Source: Rachycentron canadum
Lineage: Eukaryota > Chordata > Actinopteri > Carangiformes > Rachycentridae
Direction of reading: 5' to 3'
Length of the DNA: 64,000 nt
Assembly: GCA_038496675.1 (NCBI GenBank)
Contig: CM076658.1
Coordinates: 12,594,107 to 12,658,106, forward strand
The notes under the pieces are model-generated. The model saw only the letters and a program-made list of their open reading frames with translations, was not told the origin of the DNA and searched no databases. Position 1 is the stretch's first letter. Every line of letters begins with the position of its first letter. Below are positions 39,201-52,400 of the stretch, in pieces. The position numbers and the translations under genes were made by a program.

Positions 39201-40970
39201 AACTGAAAAAGAGCCTAAAAATAACTGTCTCAAGTGACAAAAGACTAAGCACCATGACTCAAAGAAGGGTGACCCACATTACTATCAATAAAATGTTCAG
39301 CATGCTCCTAATGCATCCTAATGATAAATATGTCCATATCTCTAGTTGGAGTAAGCATCTGGTAGATATATTGGTTAAGAACGTAGCTGAACAAGCTATA
39401 AGGTACTAGGGAAGGCTGTCATTTACCCTACACTTTAAGGCTTTTGTCTTTTTCTTAACTTCAATCAATCCATAACATGAACACTTGACTCTACAAAGCA
39501 CTGAATCTACAAAACTCTTCAGAGAAGATGCAGCTGGCTTTCTTTGTCTGGGCTCATGTCTATTCATCTTCCGAGTCTTGTCTTTTTTGTACTTGTCAAC
39601 ACTTTAACACTCATCAGTCAAAAATCTATTGACACAACATTGTTCGGTTTCATCCTGTTTATTTTGTTGCTACAAACTGTTGCAGGGCCAAGTAGCTTGA
39701 CCCCCTGTTTGGTTCAGTGTGTATATTCAGCTGTACTTCAGCATCAGGGTGTAGTCTACTTGGATAATCAGGCACTGAATTAGTATGCTGACCCATACTT
39801 GTATTAAAGAACCAACAATCTTATACACTCTAGGCCTGAGCTGAGTCCTGATTTTCCCATTGATGTGTCTCCAAAAGTTGTTGGCCAACACTAGAAGTGG
39901 CTCTATGTTGTTCAGTGAAGTGACCAGTAACGCTGTTCTCTGAATATGTTTGTGATGACATTTTCACAAATATTTTTACTCCCAAAGGCTCTCTGATACA
40001 GTTACAGTGTTCAGGTGATTAAAATGTATTAGCCATACCATTAAGGTTTGTGCAAAAATTTACAAAGAAGTATATCATTTAATGTAATGCACATGCATGA
40101 GCTGGTTGAGTTTTGCAAAATCTAAAGCTATAATAGCTCAATTCTAAACTACATTTGATCCTAGTGCTTGATGTTTGAATGATTTAACTGGGTTAGTGCT
40201 GATAAATAAAAAAGAATTTCCACTTGGTAAATTATGAGAATGAGCAGAAATTAAACTGAATTTTTATGCATTATGAAAAATAATCAAATCACAGATATGC
40301 AGTACATATCTTTGACATCTAAATATGTGATAGACTCACAAAATTCATGGCTTGATTCCTTTGATTTTCTCAAATTAATACACTCTGAAAAGATTAAAAA
40401 ACTGTCCAAGTATGTATTTTACATTTCTAATTGCATAGCAAGAAATGTTGAGCTTTATTAATTAAAGGCACTTCCTGTGATTCAGTGAAATGGAATAATC
40501 CTATAAATTTAATATAACTATTAATCAGGGGAAATTTCTAATGGTCCCCTAAACAATTGGCAATGAAATAGGTCAGTAGCAACTGAATTGTTTGAAGTCG
40601 TGCCTTTTACTGGATGATACAGTATGATACAATCTGATATAGGATGATTAGATACAACATGTCCATCCATACAAGTACTTCTGTGACCATTTGTTTTAGA
40701 TAAGACATTTTCCCATGGACATGCTAGAAAACTGCTCTTGTGAAAAATCTTGTCACAAGATAAACAAGAAGCATTCGCAGAAGAACATAATTCAAGCTTC
40801 AACCAGATGTAACACTAAAACCAAACTACACTGAACAGCACAGTGTTGAGTTAAATGCGCCATCCTCTGGAACTACAAACACTTCATTAAATTGTGGTAA
40901 ACTTGAGGTTCTCTGGTTTAAGGTTGAGATTCATCAATGCATTACAGCTGATACACAACACACTAGGTTG

Positions 40971-40996
40971 ACTGCCCTATTAATTAATAGGGCAGT
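40971..40996. repeat. 26-bp perfect palindrome
   Basis: The two halves ACTGCCCTATTAA and TTAATAGGGCAGT abut with no spacer. Confidence 0.85.
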
Positions 40997-41849
40997 GTTA
41001 AGACTTTCATCTAATGTAGCATTAAACTGTTACACAAGTGAGCAACAGAGAAATAATAACGGTGGAGTAGCTGTACCCATGCAGACAGTGTAAAAGCTTT
41101 GGTTGTGCTCTGCAGTGGTTTGGGCAGACTAAAGATACACACAAGACAAATTTTTCTCCCTGCATCAATTACCAGACTGCCCAGAGTGATTTATGTTAAC
41201 TTAAATTGTTTACTAAACACAAGTGCCCATTATGCAAAATGTATCATGCTTAATCAATCTCTGCTGCAGCGAGAGTGTCTTCTGGTGTAAGCATATTAAA
41301 TCATAAGTCACATCAGCTTGATCTAAAGTAGAAACATTCCACCATCGCACTAGTTTTGGCTCATGAGAGATTAACAGTAGAGTCAGATTTGCAATGGACT
41401 CATAATGAATGTTTCATTAATGTTGCTTTAGTGGCACAAAATGTTTATTCAGATTTGATACATTGAAATCAATCATTTTTGGCATGCATCTTGTTGTAAA
41501 ATACAATAGGGGCACCCAGTTACAGCACAGCCCCTGCAGCAGTTATGTTGTTGTTACATAATTATAATTAAAAAGTTATGGACAAAGTCAAGTAGCATCA
41601 TCTAGTGGAGGAGGACCAAAGGTATCTTTATAGTAATTTACATACATTATATGAATAATTTGAGGGTAAAGTTTCAAGTATAAACTGTTGTTGTTGCTGG
41701 AAGTAACTTCAGTAATTAAAGTATAATTAATTCAGTTTTGCCTGGAGAAACAGTCCACCCTCATTGGAGGAACTTCAAAAAGCCAGTCAACAAAATATTC
41801 TTGTCAGGCAAAGGCAGTGTCATCTCATGATTTCTGTGTGTATCTTCCA

Positions 41850-41861
41850 GCCATCTTGTGG
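41850..41861 (-). promoter_or_regulatory. CTCF-like motif, minus orientation
   Basis: CCACAAGATGGC on the minus strand fits the CTCF core CCASYAGRKGGC with one mismatch (A for Y at position 5). Occupancy is unknown. Confidence 0.35.
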
Positions 41862-42902
41862 TGAAAAGCACTCACTGCAATATTAGTTTGGGTTACATGA
41901 AGGCAAGGATTTCATTCATTCATTTAATTTCCTCTGCCAGCTCAGTCCTTGTCTTAGTCATGTTGGAGATAGGGCCAACTGCACTGCAATTGAGACAGGA
42001 AGTGCTAATGACTGAGGCAGTAATCCCACTGCCCTAAACATAAACACCCTTTAGTTAATGTTCATCAAACAACACAACATCGACCACACGACAAGTTATA
42101 GGTTTCAAGCTAACTTGAAAAATGTTTTCTATTCCAGGGCTTGGAAGACCGCACATATATCAACTACAATATTTCACGCCTGTTGCTCCTACAATGGAGT
42201 CTGAATGCAAATGAGACACATGCATAAAGCCAGCCAGCCTAGTCTTACCCGGTAATTCACTGTTCCTAAGCCCCACACAGTGTAATGTTCATCCAGCACT
42301 TGTGGTCTCATTATTTATGTAAAAGTAATCCTGGCTGTGCACTGTTAGATGGGATGAGAGATCTGAAAAATGTCAGTCCATGAGGCTAATATGCTGCATG
42401 CCCCATTTGACATAGATGCCAGGCAATTCAAACTAAATGAGGATTTACTATTGTACATACTCATTTGTTATAGTTGTCATGGATACACTGTCATTCAAAT
42501 TCATCAGCTGTTCACAGTGTGGGAATATGACATGATTCGCTCCTACACACTGCGAATCATGCATTTCTGTTGTGCCAGATTGTCTCCCTCTATTAAAATC
42601 AGTCATGTTGGTCTGATCATACTCATTGTTGTCCCCACAGTGTAAAATTACTGGGAACAATAGAATGCAATTAGAAGTTACTGATTCTGTAGTATTCGAA
42701 ATTGTGTTAGAAGAAGAAAGGCATTTATCAAATTGAAACTTGGCTAATAGTAATAAAAATAATAATAATAAAAACAAATCTGTTCCTTGCCCCTCTAATG
42801 AGAGCCCTCTCTTGCATGCAGACTTCCTTGTGACAAGGAAAATAAGTATGGAGTGTATTCTGCATCATTTCTGAGTTATCACACTCAAATGACCTGTACA
42901 CT

Positions 42903-42945
42903 AGATAGATAAATACTTTATTCGTCCCCTTGGGGGAAAAAGCAG
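42903..42945 (-). mobile_element. 3'-end fragment of a fish LINE/SINE
   Basis: TAGATAGATAAATACTTTATTCGTCCCCTTGGGGG (given here in two parts: TAGATAGATAAATACTTTAT and TCGTCCCCTTGGGGG) is the conserved 3' tail with a TAGA/TATC tetranucleotide end found on many teleost retroposons. Only the tail is recognisable. Confidence 0.5.
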
Positions 42946-45519
42946 CACTGATTATTTTTTGAGTGGAAAAAGTTGTAAACACAATGTTAACATATAATCA
43001 CCTTATAAAGTTGATATGGCTAATCTGTGTCATTTACACATCAAAAAGATATGGACCAATAGCAATTCATTTTGTGTCATGTCCTGGTTTTAGTTTGATT
43101 TCTGAGCTGCTCAATGCTCCACCAAGTTCCCCAGCTATCTGCTGACTGCTGACTGTGTGCAGTTTGATGCTTGGCAGCTAGCAACCAGAAGCTTTATTTT
43201 AACTTTAGCATTAACGCAAGGAAACTGAAAGACATTCAAACATTCTGCCAAGCTGAGGGTCTGCATTGTAACCCTAACCCTAACCCAACAAGCAACGTCT
43301 TTCACATTGCAATCTATTGTTAATTGAAAATATTGATTAGTGCAGCTTCAACACAGGGTGGGAATTCTTATTTTATAGCTCATGATTGTGCTATACAGGC
43401 CCATGAATGCTTGTTCAAAAGAAATTATGAGCCTTTGTGTATTATTCACAGGCAAACTGTACATAATATAGTAAAACAACTGATTGAGCAAGCTATCTAT
43501 CAACAACTAGATCCCGCTAATTCTTACACAGCTACGAATGTGACTTAACAGTGATTCTGTAGTAAATTGACGACAAAGAAAGATCAGTTTCGCAAAGAGC
43601 AAAAACATGAGAGGTAATTGTTCATGAGAAAATGACAATTGAAAACCTTCACTTGAAAATAATGTGTCTTTCAGTAACACACCAAACATTGAAAGCTGAT
43701 TCCTTTCAGCTGAATAAACAGATTTTCTTACACACAACTTATCTGCCACTAAGTTTACATTTACATTGTACATTTTTAAAATGAAGATATTCACATTCCA
43801 ACATACTGTATTAAAGTGTATTCTGTCAAGTTTATTGCTCTGGCCAACATACCTTTCTTCTAACAGATTGTGTTAGAAATACCTTAGCACAAAAAAAAAA
43901 AAAAAACAGCAACAAAACTGTAACTTTTAGCATAACATAATGAACACTGAATGAGTGCATGGTATAAGTCATGCTTTACTATTTAAAGCTTTGACTGCTG
44001 GTAATAACTACCAAACACATCCCATAAAGTACCAGACACAAACATAAACAGAGATAAACTGAGCAATAATTGCACTTACAACAAGAGTGAAGTTGGTGAT
44101 CCTCTCTCCAACCCACCTTCCAGTACTGAAGTATCTTCAATCCAGATGTCATAAAGTTCCTCTTTAAATGAACTGATCGATTAGCAGGTGAACTGGAGAG
44201 GGACATGAGAGCAGTTGCCTCTCACTCTGGTCCATCTCTTGATTGAATTTCCATTGTGGTGCAATTGTATCACCGGGTGCTCTGACTACAGGAGGCAGAG
44301 GACACAGGTCACCACACTCAACAGGGTTCCACTTTCTTTGCAGCCTGAGGGGCCTCGATCAGCGACTCTGTAAAGGCACAAAATTGACAGGCTGTGCACA
44401 AAAGCCCTCAAGAGCTCACTAAAGAGCAGTAATTCTGGTATAACAGAGGTTGTCACACACAAGCACATTTACACACATTTAATCACATAATTTTCCCCAG
44501 TAACAGAGACATGATAAATAAAACAATATATAAATATTCTGACATATAGAAGTTCACCTTTTTTCTAAATAGGGATCCAAAAGCCTTTTGTGGTTGCTGG
44601 TGGAAAGAAAAACATTTTTTGAAAAAATTAATGATAGATCTGTTCACTGTGATGTGTTGAATGAGGGACACCAGATATCCTCAGTTAACCTGAGAGGAAT
44701 GCATAATTCAAAAAGGCCCAAACAGTGTCATGTAAAGTCTGGTCCTTCATCCATTCACAGCCATCAGGTTACATCGGCGCTTTATACTAACAGGGGACCA
44801 CTTACCTTCACAGTAAACCAGGACTATAAGGACTTTTAATTTCCTAATTAGAGAAGAAAACAGTGAATGACATTTCTCTCTAAAATTAACCTCATGTGAA
44901 ATATATAAACACATTCTTCATTATCCTTTCCCCCCTTTTTTTATTCTCTAATTGCTAAAGCAAGAGGTAATAGCAAATTCTCATTAGCACTAATGAAGAT
45001 ACCAAGACAGTCATGCTGAAGTTAAACAGCATTTGGGAGCATAAAACCTTTAGAATACATTTGGATCTGAAATGAAGCCACTTTATGTCAGAACAGTTAG
45101 TGTACTGTCAAATCTCCTAATCCAATTTACTGACAGCGTTTACTTATTTTTATCCTGTAATGCAATTATGGCTAACACTTCAATGTGTAGTTTTGGTGTA
45201 GCTCCGTAGTACATTTTTAAATATGTGGTAACTTTACTCCTTTTTATGCCATCTTAAATTATTTCTGATGAGAATAATTATTTTGTTTGATATGAGAAGT
45301 TATGAGATATCAGAGACAATTAAGACAAAAAAGAAAAACACAGACACTGAAGCCACATTGAGAACAGAGCAACAAGTCATTACTAAATATTTGATTGGCC
45401 TAGAGCCAGGAGTTGTATGTGTAAATGGCTTCTGTGCTGTATCAGTTGAACACATCAGTGTTTTATATGTATTCATCAGACTTTTACATGTATTTAAACA
45501 CTGTATACTTTGTGTCGAC

Positions 45520-45540
45520 TTTTTTTTTTTTTTTTTTTTT
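45520..45540. repeat. Poly(T) tract
   Basis: Twenty-one consecutive T (20 plus the preceding T). Similar homopolymers: A run near 10699-10718, T run near 27080-27098, A runs near 43890-43906 and 59549-59566. Confidence 0.9.
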
Positions 45541-45941
45541 AAATAATCCCACTTGGGGGCACATGTTTAGTGTAATTTGATGTAATTCAACGCTTGTTAA
45601 TAGCAGCATCTGTAGAAACACTTGTACTATGCTCCGCTTGAAATTAATAATGTAAATAGCCATGTCTGTGAATGGTAACTGGGATAGCATGGTGAGAGTA
45701 TCAGTTTAGAGAAGTGATAATAGAAAATACACCATTTTCACTTGCACGCTACAGTAGGAAAATCAAAGGTGTAAATAATATAAAAAATTGATGTAAAAAT
45801 TAGTCATGGCTTACTGGGACACATGACAATGGAAATTACCACTGTGAAAATGGGCTATGAAACATTTATCAATGGTGGATAAGAATGTGAATTCTACTAA
45901 ATGAAACTTTGGAAAATCAAACATGAACCATACAGTAATTC

Positions 45942-47390
45942 TATCCATCTATCCATTTTTGGCCACTCATCCAGGATCAGGTCGCAGTGGCAGAAGGTCA
46001 AGCTAAATAGTCCAGATGTTTCTCTCCCCACTAACATTTTCTAGCTCTTCCTTGGGGAATCCAAAGGCATTACCAAGCCAAATGAGATATATAATCTCGC
46101 CAGCGTGTTCTGGGTCTATCTTGAGGCCTCCTATCAGTTGGACGTGCCTGAAAGGCCTCCAATGGAAGGTGCCCAGGAGACAGGAGGTATGAAGCTTTAC
46201 TCCAAGCTCTCTCTGGAGGTCAGAGCTTACCCCGTGTTTAAGGCGGAGCCCAACCACCCTGCAGAGGAAACTCATTTTAGTTGCTTGTATTCATGATCTT
46301 GTTCTTTTGGTTACTACTCAAAGCTCATGACCATAGGTGAGGGACAGACTGAAGATCAACTAATAGATTGAGAGCTTAACCTTTTAACTCTGCTCCCTCT
46401 TCACCACAACAGTCCCATACAATTCTCTCTTTGTGGCTGGTGCTGCACTGTTTTACATGTCAGTCTCCTGCTCCATCCTATCCTCACTTGTAAACAAGAT
46501 AATGAAATAATTTTTCATTACTCATTTACAAACAACAGAAAGGAAATTCTGAGATCCCTACCTGGACTCACTCCTCCCCTCAGCTGCTCCTTGAAAGTCT
46601 GTCCATGTAGACAGACAGGATTGGTGACAAGGGACAACCCTGGCGGAGTCCAACACCCACCAGGAATGCATTTTATTTTAGACACAACTCTCACCCTGGT
46701 TATAAAAGGAGGCTAGCTCATAGCACTAGCCCTGGAACCTTGTGTTCCCTCAGTGCACCCCATAGGATCTACCAAAGGACCTGTTCACAGAGTGAAATCT
46801 GCATTGCTGTTACTCAATCTGAGGTTCAACAATCAGTTAGAGCCTCCTAGGCTTTCCCAGGAAGGCAGAACAGTGCAATGCCCCAATAATTTGGCCTCAC
46901 CCTCTGGTCCCCTTTTTTTAAAATAGGTACTGTCCACATCACCCAGGACAGCCGTACAATGTCCTGAGCCTTCACCATCTCAGGGCAAATCTGCCAGAAC
47001 CTTCTTGAGACCAATTGAAAGTCCTTCTCCATGGCCACATCAAATTCAGTGCAATCGTTTTGTTGCTCACCAGCAGCTTTTCGGTTGCTGTCACAACTGG
47101 CAGTGACAACCCTTTGGCCACAACTCCGGCAGCTGTGTCCACAATACATACTTTGAATATGGTAGATCCCTAATCTAGTCCAGAGGTGGGAGGAGAAGAC
47201 CCCGCAGTCAGAGGCCTCAGCCAGACGTTCCCAGTTCACCCCAACATCCAAGTGACGGATGGTGATCAGTTCATAGCTCTGCACCTCTCCTCACCCAAGA
47301 GTCCAAGACATGTGGCCACAGATCAGATGGTATGACCACAAAGTCGATCATTGATCTTGGCCTATAAAGAGGGCACTATTCGAACATTTG
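45942..47390 (-). mobile_element. Decayed fish non-LTR retrotransposon (LINE), 3' part of RT ORF
   Basis: Read on the minus strand, fragments resemble the reverse-transcriptase ORF of a very common fish LINE: VPILKKGDQRVRPNYWGIAL with CLPGK (about 46950-46850), LWRSPT-type sequence around 46640, and MSFLCRVVGL followed later by EELENVSGERNIW (46275-46010). The 3' end at about 45942 carries a GATAGATGGATA-like tail. Many stops and frameshifts, and loss of internal sections including the catalytic part, show it is long dead. L2/Maui-type clade is my guess; a repeat library would settle it. Confidence 0.75.
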
Positions 47391-47608
47391 CCACATGCAA
47401 CATTTTCTTCCTCCCTTTATGTCCAATAAGAATACTAAATAAATCATATTGAACATGAGGTAGAAACAGAATTTCCTCTTCTCTTGATCTCAGCAGTCTC
47501 AGAACCAGCTATATCCACCCACACTTTTGGCTCTGTCTGGAAATGAACATGTCCACAAATGTATAAATTGGCCTGGGTTTTGAGAACAGCTGCAGTTTGA
47601 CACTATGG

Positions 47609-47622
47609 CCACAAGATGGCAG
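47609..47622 (+). promoter_or_regulatory. CTCF-like motif, plus orientation
   Basis: CCACAAGATGGCAG on the plus strand matches the extended CTCF core with one mismatch. It lies 0.6 kb upstream of the csrnp3 promoter block. Confidence 0.35.
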
Positions 47623-48083
47623 TGTGCTTCAATTAGTTATTTTACCCTCAACCCTGACAAAGCATACTTTACTGGAGGACTTGATGTTGGATATTTTATT
47701 TCTATTTCCAACAAAATTATTGTTACTCCTCCTCGGATCAATCAGATCCCTTTTCTATTTGGGTAATTTAACTCACAGAACATAGCAGGAACAAATTAAA
47801 TTTGATGCCTAGTCTAAAGCAGGGCTCGGAGTGTTTGCCAAGACAGCTGTTTCTCTTTATAAGCCCCTTCACTTCATCTGGTTCATTTACATTTGTCATA
47901 TACTTGAAAACCATCATTATTAGAGACACTACAGTAATGCACTTTTAAGAGGGGATGTTTGCAGGAGTGGTGCATAGATCTGTTTCTAAAATAATAAGTG
48001 GAGACAAAATACTTCAGCATTTGAAAAAGAAAATTGCCCCACAGACAAACTGATTTTCTGTTTGAATCTAGTTTCAGTTTAAA

Positions 48084-48106
48084 AACAACAACAACAACAA
48101 CAACAA
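48084..48106. repeat. (AAC)n microsatellite
   Basis: About seven AAC units, 0.15 kb upstream of the GC-rich promoter block. Confidence 0.9.
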
Positions 48107-48239
48107 ATAGATGAGTATAGATAAGATTCTTTATTGTCCAAAGTATATTTGTTGTTGTTTTTTTAGGTATATTTATCTCCCCTTTATTATATAAATCCCT
48201 GCTGAAATACTGTAACCCGCCCTCTCAAGGCAGAGTCAT

Positions 48240-48420
48240 CGCACATGATGATAGAGGGATTTGCGCTGTGGCCGCGGTGGGCAGGCGGCAGCGCTCTGCG
48301 GCTGGTTCCTGCTTTAGAAAGCCATGATTGGACGGAGTGAGTCACGTTGTCGGTGAAGCTGTCAGTCCGATGCTGCACCATTGTTCCCCGAGCAGCCGGA
48401 AGGGGTGCATGTAGAGGCAG
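48240..48420 (+). promoter_or_regulatory. GC-rich promoter region, probable csrnp3 promoter
   Basis: This CpG-rich segment has an inverted CCAAT (ATTGG near 48326), a TGAGTCACG AP-1/CRE-like element (near 48338), and no TATA box. It lies immediately upstream of a strong plus-strand donor at 48639/48640. The next gene on the plus strand is csrnp3. Assignment to csrnp3 rests on strand, position and a matching second exon. Confidence 0.5.
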
Positions 48421-48639
48421 TGTTATGTGCGACAATTGTGCCGGTTAGTCCAGGACTCTTTGGGAACCTGGTACCGGGCTTCAGCAGCGGCGGTGCAGGA
48501 TTTCCCGCGGAAGAGAACCGTGACATGGTTTGGGGGGGAGGAGGAGAAAAAAAATTCTGAAGTCCATTGAAAAAAAAAAGAAAAAAAGGGGCGTCACTGA
48601 CTGGCTGGATACTGCATGGCAATAGTAACGAAATGAATG
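48420..48639 (+). other. csrnp3: Probable noncoding exon 1 of csrnp3
   Basis: GC-rich sequence ends at the donor GAATG|GTGAGT. The 5' boundary is only approximate. The exon contains a short upstream ORF (ATG GCA ATA GTA ACG AAA TGA) and a second ATG at the donor that would run MNEQKRVAAV and stop in the next exon. No Csrnp-like coding sequence is present, so it is called 5'UTR. Confidence 0.45.
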
Positions 48640-49222
48640 GTGAGTATGGGCAGTCTTAGGTTATAGGCCTGTATTTTAACACATGCATGTTGATCAGATG
48701 GGAAATACAGGCCTGTTGTCTTTGTTTCTCTTTGGTCAGTTTCATAAAGTAGCTACCTGGACCTTTTTGTGTGTTTGTCTCAATATGCTGTGACACATCC
48801 CTGAATGGTCCATTTGTCAAACTCTTCTGGGTCCAGTAGTCACTCTTGCTTTATGCGCCTGTTACAATGTTACAGTCATTGAAATGTGGGAATTGTATTA
48901 ATACTTCAAGTTTTCTTTGTTCCATCTGAAACATTGACTGTTTTATTTCTCAAACACTTTGTGCACAAAGGTTCACAACTATACGTGTGTGTGTATGCAA
49001 TGGGCACAGTTCCAAAGGGAACATGCATGATAGTGCTCCTGTGCCTTTGTGTGTTATTTTTTAGGGCGCACATGTGTGTCATACAGGCTGCTATACTAGA
49101 AGCTAGTTACTGGTCTACTGGTCTATGGCCAGTTGGCTGAGAGCCTCTCCTGTAGACCGCTGGGGAGAGGAGAATCTGGTTCCCTGCAGAGCCTCCAGCC
49201 CACCTCCACAACCCACAACCCC

Positions 49223-49224
<2 letters not shown>

Positions 49225-49258
<34 letters not shown>
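49225..49258. repeat. (CA)n microsatellite between csrnp3 5' exons
   Basis: About 16 CA units in the short intron between the two candidate noncoding exons. Confidence 0.95.
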
Positions 49259-49261
<3 letters not shown>

Positions 49262-49477
49262 AGAAGTTATAAAAGGAAAAGAAAAGTGTCTCTCAAAAGA
49301 TTTAGACAAAGCTCTGTAAATCATCCATATGTCAATACAGAAATAACAAAGTTTCCTTGAACTGCTGTTGTGATGACAGCATGCATTACAAAATAATGGC
49401 TGTGTGTGCATCTTGTTATGGGACCCTGTATCAGCCCGTGACTCCAGAAATCATTTGTATTATTTTGTCTTTCACAG

Positions 49478-49518
49478 AACAGAAGCGGGTCGCTGCAGTG
49501 TAATATTTTAAGCTAAAG
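49478..49518 (+). other. csrnp3: Probable noncoding exon 2 of csrnp3 (41 nt)
   Basis: A textbook acceptor (TTTGTCTTTCACAG|AACAG) and donor (CTAAAG|GTAAGA) flank 41 nt on the plus strand. The exon has stops, including the TAA at 49501, consistent with 5'UTR. It lies 0.84 kb after the candidate first exon and would join the coding exon 14.3 kb further on. Confidence 0.5.
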
Positions 49519-52362
49519 GTAAGACCACTTCTTCTGCTTGCTGTCTGAAACGTAACACCAGCAGTCATCACAACTCATTAACATATTGAATTCATGCCTG
49601 CGAGATAGACGGCGTGTTCGCAAAGCTTGCACAACTGTTGCTACACTGCCACAAAAGACCCTCGGATAACAAGATACGATGTGATGTTGATGCAGACAAC
49701 AGTGTTTAGTCAATACAGACAGCTGCACTATTCTCACTGGATTATACTAGAGAGATGCCTCTGATATCATAATGATGAAAAGAGGACATATTCTTTCTAG
49801 TATTTTGTATTATATGCTTGATATTTATTTCTTTTGTCTGTAAATCAACAACCAGTGCTACAAAAATGGCAAAATCATAGGCATCAACCTATTTTCAATG
49901 CATTAAAGACTATTAAAGAATATTCTGTATGATGGCATGTACATCTAATATGTTTATATTATTGAAGTCAAAACACAGGACAAAATTCTTATGTGAACTG
50001 TCCATTTTTTAAATTATTTTTTTATAAAATAATATGGAATATGGCGACGACATTATACATCCCTGCCTTCCTTATTGTTCCTTCTTCAGCCTCTTTTGTC
50101 AGAAAAAAGGCAGCACCAACAGTCCATTGCTGTGCACCAGTGTGTACTCAAACGTGACCATCCACACACAATCACACAACCATTTCCATCTTTGTGATTG
50201 AGATCTGAAAGGTGAGGGGGGGTGGGAGAGTGGGGGGTTGGTGGTGGTGGTGGGGGGGCTATGTGAGTGTGTTTGGAGAGTGGGGCTCTTGTGCTCTTGT
50301 GACTGTGTATTTTTCCTCCTCAATCCATCTGTTTCCTCAATCTATCAGCACCCAGTCCTCGGAGGAGCAGAATTTAATTAGTACACATGGCACTGAGTTA
50401 AAGGACACTGAAACATTGAGTACATGTATTTACTTGTGAAAAGCTGCATCATTAAGCTGGCTTATTTGAATAAGGGATTCAGCCACGGTGCTATTACATA
50501 CTGTACCACAAATGGCTAAAGCTTGATAACAGTAAATGTTGTCCATTAAAGATTTGCAGGAAAGGTGTTATGACTTAATAGCACTAAGAAAAGTCTCCCT
50601 GCAAGAGGCTGGTGTGGCTGAACTGGGTGTCTGGTTCACAGAGGTCCACATGCACAGATAAATGAATTTTGTTTTTCTTTTCTTCAGCGTGACAACAAGA
50701 TGGTCTTTAGGTTTTACCTGGAGGTTCAGGCAGATATACTGAGTCAGGTTAATGTCAGATTGTAAGTTGATGTGATGAGGAGTAGCTAGTTTGTGCTTTA
50801 CATTATGGGTTTGTCAAAGCACAGCGCAAAACAGTCTGCAGGAATGATAATTGTTATTGTACTATTAACAAGTGCAGTGGGATGTTTTACATCTTGCTGG
50901 AATGACAAACTGTCTTTTGTATTATCCAAGTTAAATACTAAACATTATCCCAAAATATCAGTATCTTATAGTCCACTGGAAGCCACTGCTTCTTACCTTC
51001 CCTACAGGCTACAACAATCCATGTAAATCAACTGAAAGAATTACATTATCCAAATAAAGGAATTATCTTGCTTATACACATAGAAATATGTTGATAGAGC
51101 TCATTCACAATTTTATTAGACAGTCCTATTTTTACTCTAGTTACAATAGAGTGATACATAATATAATCGATATCTCTATATTCCTGAAATTAGCAGTTTT
51201 TCCTCTACTGGTACTTTTAATTTACTCTAGTTGTATATGAAACACAATATTTATTCAGTGGGTTTTGGATTTTCTAATTGATTCTGATAGCACAACAGGT
51301 TAACCAGCAAGTAAATGCAGCAACATTGTAGCTATATTCTCTGGTTTTATATGGACTGTCTTCTTGATCATTTATACACAATTTACCCTCTGGAAAAAAG
51401 CATTTGGCACTCTCAGAAATACCACACGCTCCAAATTTAACATGTTTTTCATGAATTGCCACTGTACGTGTTTTAATTGACATTTCTCTTCCCAAACAGC
51501 GAATTAAAATCACTGCATCAATGAATCACACTACAGTCGTACTAATATCAACCTTTCATATTACAGAGCAGCTTTGTGTGTGTCAGCAGGGTTCATGGTT
51601 CCAATTTAGAAGCTTTTGATGTGATCTTTTTGTGTTTTTGGCTCCTTCCTGGCTGAGCTCTGGGCTTTCACGGTTAAGGATTGTGCTCTCTTGAGATGTT
51701 GCCATGACACCTATTTGGAATCTTTTGTCTGTTGCCAGCTAATTAAGTGTTAAGCAAAAAAAAAGACATATTTTTTCAGTCTTAATGAGTTTTATACGTC
51801 GGTGAAAGGTAAGCCACTACATAAATGCTTTACACATCCGTCAATGTTAAGTAATTCTGTGACATTTGTTTTATTATTTATTTGTTTATAAGTATTGTAA
51901 AACCAATACAGAGCATTAATTTAAATTTTTATTTCAATATTCTGAATCAGTGATACTTTTGATGCCACTGTACTGATACACAAATGGTTGCTGGTTTAAA
52001 CTGAGGAAAATCGTCAAGTAAAAGTTTTTAATCAAATTATCAGGGACAATATACTGTTCTTTTAAATAAGGTTTTAGTCATGCACATTGCGCATGCACAA
52101 GTAAACAAGATAAACTTTATCTGGAAACACTGTCTTCATATCAGCCATTCAAACACCATACTCATAAAATGCTTCACCAAGAATGTAATTGTTTTAAAAG
52201 GCTAAATCTTATTGTGTCATGTGTCACCAAAAGATTAAATAAAATTAGTTTTAATTATATTTAGTATGTATTTAAACCTTTACACTTTGGATGAGAGATT
52301 TTTCAATGCATTGAAAACCTGTTTTCTTAATAACCTTCTTAATGTGGCTAACAGCTTCACTG

Positions 52363-52400
52363 ACAACTGACAGTGAACATGTTTGTTCACTGTCAGTTGT
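52363..52400. repeat. 16-bp perfect inverted repeat
   Basis: ACAACTGACAGTGAAC (52363-52378) and its reverse complement (52385-52400) surround a 6-nt loop ATGTTT. Confidence 0.85.

Larger units (their letters stand above)
36201..45941. other. Intergenic, no gene recognised
   Basis: AT-rich, with a palindrome, a CTCF-like site, an LINE/SINE tail and a short CCCTAA repeat (43269-43287). A plus-strand donor GATAG|GTAAGT at about 37236 has no convincing exon around it. Confidence 0.5.

Noticed and set aside
39083..39409. 108-codon plus-strand open frame.
   Set aside because: No family signature, no exon context; length is within chance for AT-rich sequence.
43269..43287. Telomeric DNA (CCCTAA repeats; also a TTAGGG-like stretch near 3504-3519).
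   Set aside because: Only about three units; too short to mean a chromosome end or a fusion point.
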